A program made the translations under genes and the position numbers. 8,706 bases of DNA, taken from contig DAOLNV010000028.1 in the NCBI GenBank assembly GCA_035416745.1, positions 33,803 to 42,508 on the forward strand. Reading direction: 5' to 3'. Position 1 is the first letter of the stretch. Each line of letters starts with the position of its first letter. Below the pieces are notes generated by a model. It was not told where the DNA came from. It ran no database searches and was given only the letters and a program-made list of their open reading frames with translations. Positions 6,250-8,706 of the stretch are shown one piece after another. Origin of the DNA: Candidatus Hydrogenedentota bacterium. GTDB lineage: Bacteria; Hydrogenedentota; Hydrogenedentia; Hydrogenedentales; SLHB01.

Positions 6250-8706
6250 CTAGAATTTGAGTTTCGTGCCCGGGAACGCAGACAGACTGATGGCCACGTT
6301 GAAGTCCCAACCTTCCGTGCGGTCGCGCACCGCGACCGACCAGTCAAAGCACTTGAAGCGTTTCCGCACTTCGTATTCCTGCTGATACAGGTCTCCCCGC
6401 TCGAGATCGTAACGGTGCTCGAACGCAAACGCCCATTTCTCGCCCAGTTTGTACCGGGCTCCATAGAGTATCTCGCGGTTGAACACATTATCTTGGGTTT
6501 CGGTGTATGCGAATCCGAGCCGTGCCCCGAACCTCCCTCCCTGGAGCAAATCGTCGTAATAGAGGTAAGACAAGATACGGTCGTAATCGCCGTACACGGC
6601 GTTGTACTGATACGACAACTCGGGATCAAACGGTTTTCCCATCATGTCTTCCCAGAACTCCAGCGCAAGACGTTGAAACAGATAGGGCTCATCGAGATCC
6701 ATGTCGTTCTCGATACTGTGATTCTCCGCTACCGTGAGAATGCCCCACCACGGGCGCGGACGAAGGTCCAGTTCGACCTCGTAGTCTGTCGAACCCCGGA
6801 TTTCATTCCAGAAGTCGTTGCCGTGATACAGGGTCAACCGGGCAGCTTGCCAGACATCGCCCGTAAGCGCGTCGCGCGCAAAGAGAATGTTGCCAATCTT
6901 GCTTTCGATGCGGCTTCGCCCATAAACATTGTCATAGGCATCGAAGCGGGGCGTCTCATCGACGTCCATCGTCGGTTCCGGCCGGTAGGAGTACGTCACT
7001 GAGGGCACGATTACATGCTTGAACCCCGAAAATCCCAGGCCCCCCGGATAGGCGCGATGAAAACGGGATTGCGCCGTCACACCCACCGTGTTGGAGAAGC
7101 GCGCATCGGAATTCCCGTCGTCAACCGTTCTCGAGTACCAAGAAAGGTCCGCCTCGTAAAACGGCACTATGGTCAGGGCTTCCGCGAAATCCAGGTCCAC
7201 GCTCGCACGGGCGACATTCGCGAGGCGCCAGGAACGCATATCGGATGGCTCTCGCTCATTCAGTCCGTCGATTGTATCGAAGCTGATGTATAGCCGCTCG
7301 GCGAGCCGCCGTTCCAAAAGGTGGTAAGTCGCTTCGGGCAGGCGCTCGGTTTCGACCACGAAATCGCTCACGTTGTAGCGGAACGTGCCTGTAGCCAAAT
7401 AGGTGGGTTGCGTGTACGTCACGTTCGCGAAACTACGCGGTTCGGTGCGATTGCGATACTCGTTGTAGTAGAAATCTTTGATAATATCTTCGTCTTCCCA
7501 GTATTCGGTCTGCAGCAGCATGACCGTATCTTCAGAGAGTTCGTGACGGTGGTAGGCCTCGAGGTATCCCCTTCCCTCAGTGGTCGCCAGCGAGCGAAAA
7601 TCGCCCTTTCCTCTGAAGAAAGGCGAGCTCGGTTTCATCATGTAGTCGTACGCGCCCTCGATGCCAAACCCCACCCCTTCTTCTTCGGTCGGGAAAAAGC
7701 GAAACCCGAGTTCGGCGTCTTTGCTCAGTGCAAAACGCTGGCCGTAGTTAAGATAATAGCCGAGTTCGGCAGCCCGCCCGCTGTCAAAGTCGATGTCAAT
7801 GAGCTTATCCATGCCCGGGCGAAACGTCCATTTCGGCCAGTATAAGGGGGTCATGAATTTACCAATCTGGAGGCGTCCTTTCCGGCCAACCACAACGTTG
7901 TTCTCAAGAATCTCCATTTCCTTCAGGCGCAGGCGGAACACAGGGGGATCGCCCGGGCAGGTGGTCACCCAGGCGTCCCGGGCGTAGGCGCGCCCCGGCC
8001 CCGCCATCTCCAGTTCATCAATGCCAAAATAGAGGACATCGAGCCGCCCTCGGACGTCCGTCGCCGAACCGGTCTTCTTGGCAAAATCGTACTCGGCGTG
8101 TTTAGCGCGCAATTCGCGGAAAGGCTCAATCAATTCGATGTTGTCGGCCTCCCCATATCCCAGGGTATACAGGCGGCGGGCCCGTTCCTGCTCGGTAAGG
8201 CCCTGGGCATCTATCAAGGGGATAATGTCCTCATCGGACTCCGAAGGATAGCGGTAATAGAGCCGGTCCGCATCGAGCGATGACAACTTCTGCTGAATAT
8301 GGCCCTGTTCAATAACGATTTCCCGGGATTCCCGGTCCGCTTCAAGCGTTTGGGCACGGAATGACGATTCCGCCCAATCCCACGACACATTCCCCTGGAA
8401 AGTCAGCCGCTGCGGCTTGCCATCCTTCCCACTCGCCCCCTTGAAGCGGTCCGCTTTGACCCCGCGAAACTCGAGGGGCTGGTTCCAATTCTGCTGCTCG
8501 AACGCGCCTTTGAGGCTGGCAAAGTCCCATCCCCGCGCAAAGGCCCCGCCCAAGCTGCCCGGCCAGCCGCCGGACATGGGCGCCTCCTCGGGCGCCTCGC
8601 GGGTGAACTCAGGCGCGCCCGTCCGGAATGCCTCGAACGTATATGGCCGCAGGGCATAGGGGTTTTTCGCAGGCTGTTCCGCCTCTTCGGCGCCATCCGT
8701 CTTCTT
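6250..8706 (-). CDS. lptD: LPS-assembly outer-membrane protein LptD (OstA/Imp), 5' end outside the window
   Basis: LptD is the outer-membrane beta-barrel that, with the lipoprotein LptE, inserts lipopolysaccharide into the outer leaflet. The frame is open to the right edge: 43 further codons without a stop lie upstream of the ATG at 8577, so that ATG is internal. The visible part is 818 residues and the signal peptide is missing. Visible residues 1-45 are a Pro/Glu/Ala-rich linker. About 75-240 is the LptA-like beta-taco (motifs LTFQGNV, LDADRLYY, AKHAEYDF), interrupted near 154-203 by an acidic, helix-like insert. TTCPGDPP (C250) corresponds to the conserved cysteine at the taco/barrel junction (E. 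coli C173). The rest is a barrel of alternating aromatic beta-strands with many YY and YRN-like patterns, ending in phenylalanine, the usual outer-membrane C-terminal signal. A single cysteine, C786 in KCFDWSV, stands where E. coli has the C724-C725 pair. The amidohydrolase gene follows after 64 bases. Identification is firm for family; strand boundaries are approximate. Confidence 0.9.
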   Translation of the reverse strand, partial: KKTDGAEEAEQPAKNPYALRPYTFEAFRTGAPEFTREAPEEAPMSGGWPGSLGGAFARGWDFASLKGAFEQQNWNQPLEFRGVKADRFKGASGKDGKPQRLTFQGNVSWDWAESSFRAQTLEADRESREIVIEQGHIQQKLSSLDADRLYYRYPSESDEDIIPLIDAQGLTEQERARRLYTLGYGEADNIELIEPFRELRAKHAEYDFAKKTGSATDVRGRLDVLYFGIDELEMAGPGRAYARDAWVTTCPGDPPVFRLRLKEMEILENNVVVGRKGRLQIGKFMTPLYWPKWTFRPGMDKLIDIDFDSGRAAELGYYLNYGQRFALSKDAELGFRFFPTEEEGVGFGIEGAYDYMMKPSSPFFRGKGDFRSLATTEGRGYLEAYHRHELSEDTVMLLQTEYWEDEDIIKDFYYNEYRNRTEPRSFANVTYTQPTYLATGTFRYNVSDFVVETERLPEATYHLLERRLAERLYISFDTIDGLNEREPSDMRSWRLANVARASVDLDFAEALTIVPFYEADLSWYSRTVDDGNSDARFSNTVGVTAQSRFHRAYPGGLGFSGFKHVIVPSVTYSYRPEPTMDVDETPRFDAYDNVYGRSRIESKIGNILFARDALTGDVWQAARLTLYHGNDFWNEIRGSTDYEVELDLRPRPWWGILTVAENHSIENDMDLDEPYLFQRLALEFWEDMMGKPFDPELSYQYNAVYGDYDRILSYLYYDDLLQGGRFGARLGFAYTETQDNVFNREILYGARYKLGEKWAFAFEHRYDLERGDLYQQEYEVRKRFKCFDWSVAVRDRTEGWDFNVAISLSAFPGTKLKF

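Noticed and set aside
5547..6260. + strand open frame opposite the amidohydrolase
   Set aside because: It is antisense to conserved metal-ligand motifs and no independent evidence supports it.
6186..6629. Extended N-terminus of the amidohydrolase reaching into lptD
   Set aside because: The extra residues are an out-of-frame reading of the lptD 3' end; M20 proteins begin just before the RHEFHQHPE motif.
5887..7002. + strand open frame spanning the amidohydrolase start and the lptD 3' end
   Set aside because: It crosses two well-supported - strand genes and its translation has no domain signature.

Overview
The window carries five protein-coding genes in a GC-rich (about 60%) bacterial genome. 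Three are on the + strand and two on the - strand, and the two groups converge near position 5000. The LPS-transport outer-membrane protein LptD shows that the organism is Gram-negative. The gene mix (LptD, a secreted GH36 alpha-galactosidase with an extra N-terminal domain, a SAM hydrolase next to aroA) and divergence at usually conserved positions suggest an environmental lineage outside the well-studied Proteobacteria. A PVC-like or Hydrogenedentes-like group is a guess; no marker gene here fixes the phylum.

Layout. Positions 1-109 hold a plausible sigma70 promoter. Positions 110-889 encode a SAM hydroxide adenosyltransferase (DUF62), with the Asp-Arg-His triad intact. It is tightly coupled to aroA (892-2145), the EPSP synthase of the shikimate pathway; a TGA/ATG overlap and a GAGG Shine-Dalgarno sit at the junction. 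A 161-base intergenic region (2146-2306) has no gene, but carries several short inverted repeats. These include a three-segment array that can fold into two mutually exclusive hairpins just upstream of a good Shine-Dalgarno. Positions 2307-4991 encode the large exported alpha-galactosidase, with both catalytic aspartates present.

On the - strand, lptD enters from beyond the right edge (open from 8706, stop at 6250), so its N-terminus is missing. It is followed 64 bases later by an M20-family metal-dependent amidohydrolase (6185-5001). The convergent stop codons of the alpha-galactosidase and the amidohydrolase are only nine bases apart. A compact hairpin plus a seven-base T tract, lying partly inside the alpha-galactosidase coding sequence, looks like the terminator for the - strand unit.

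The genes do not form one pathway. The coupled pair joins SAM/adenosine turnover with aromatic amino-acid synthesis, the GH36 enzyme handles external galactosides, and LptD builds the outer membrane. I saw no mobile element, CRISPR array, RNA gene or defence system. The window is mostly ordinary chromosomal sequence. The points worth checking are regulatory (the alternative hairpins, the embedded terminator) and structural (the LptD cysteine pattern and acidic insert, the extra GH36 domain, the EPSPS active-site variants).
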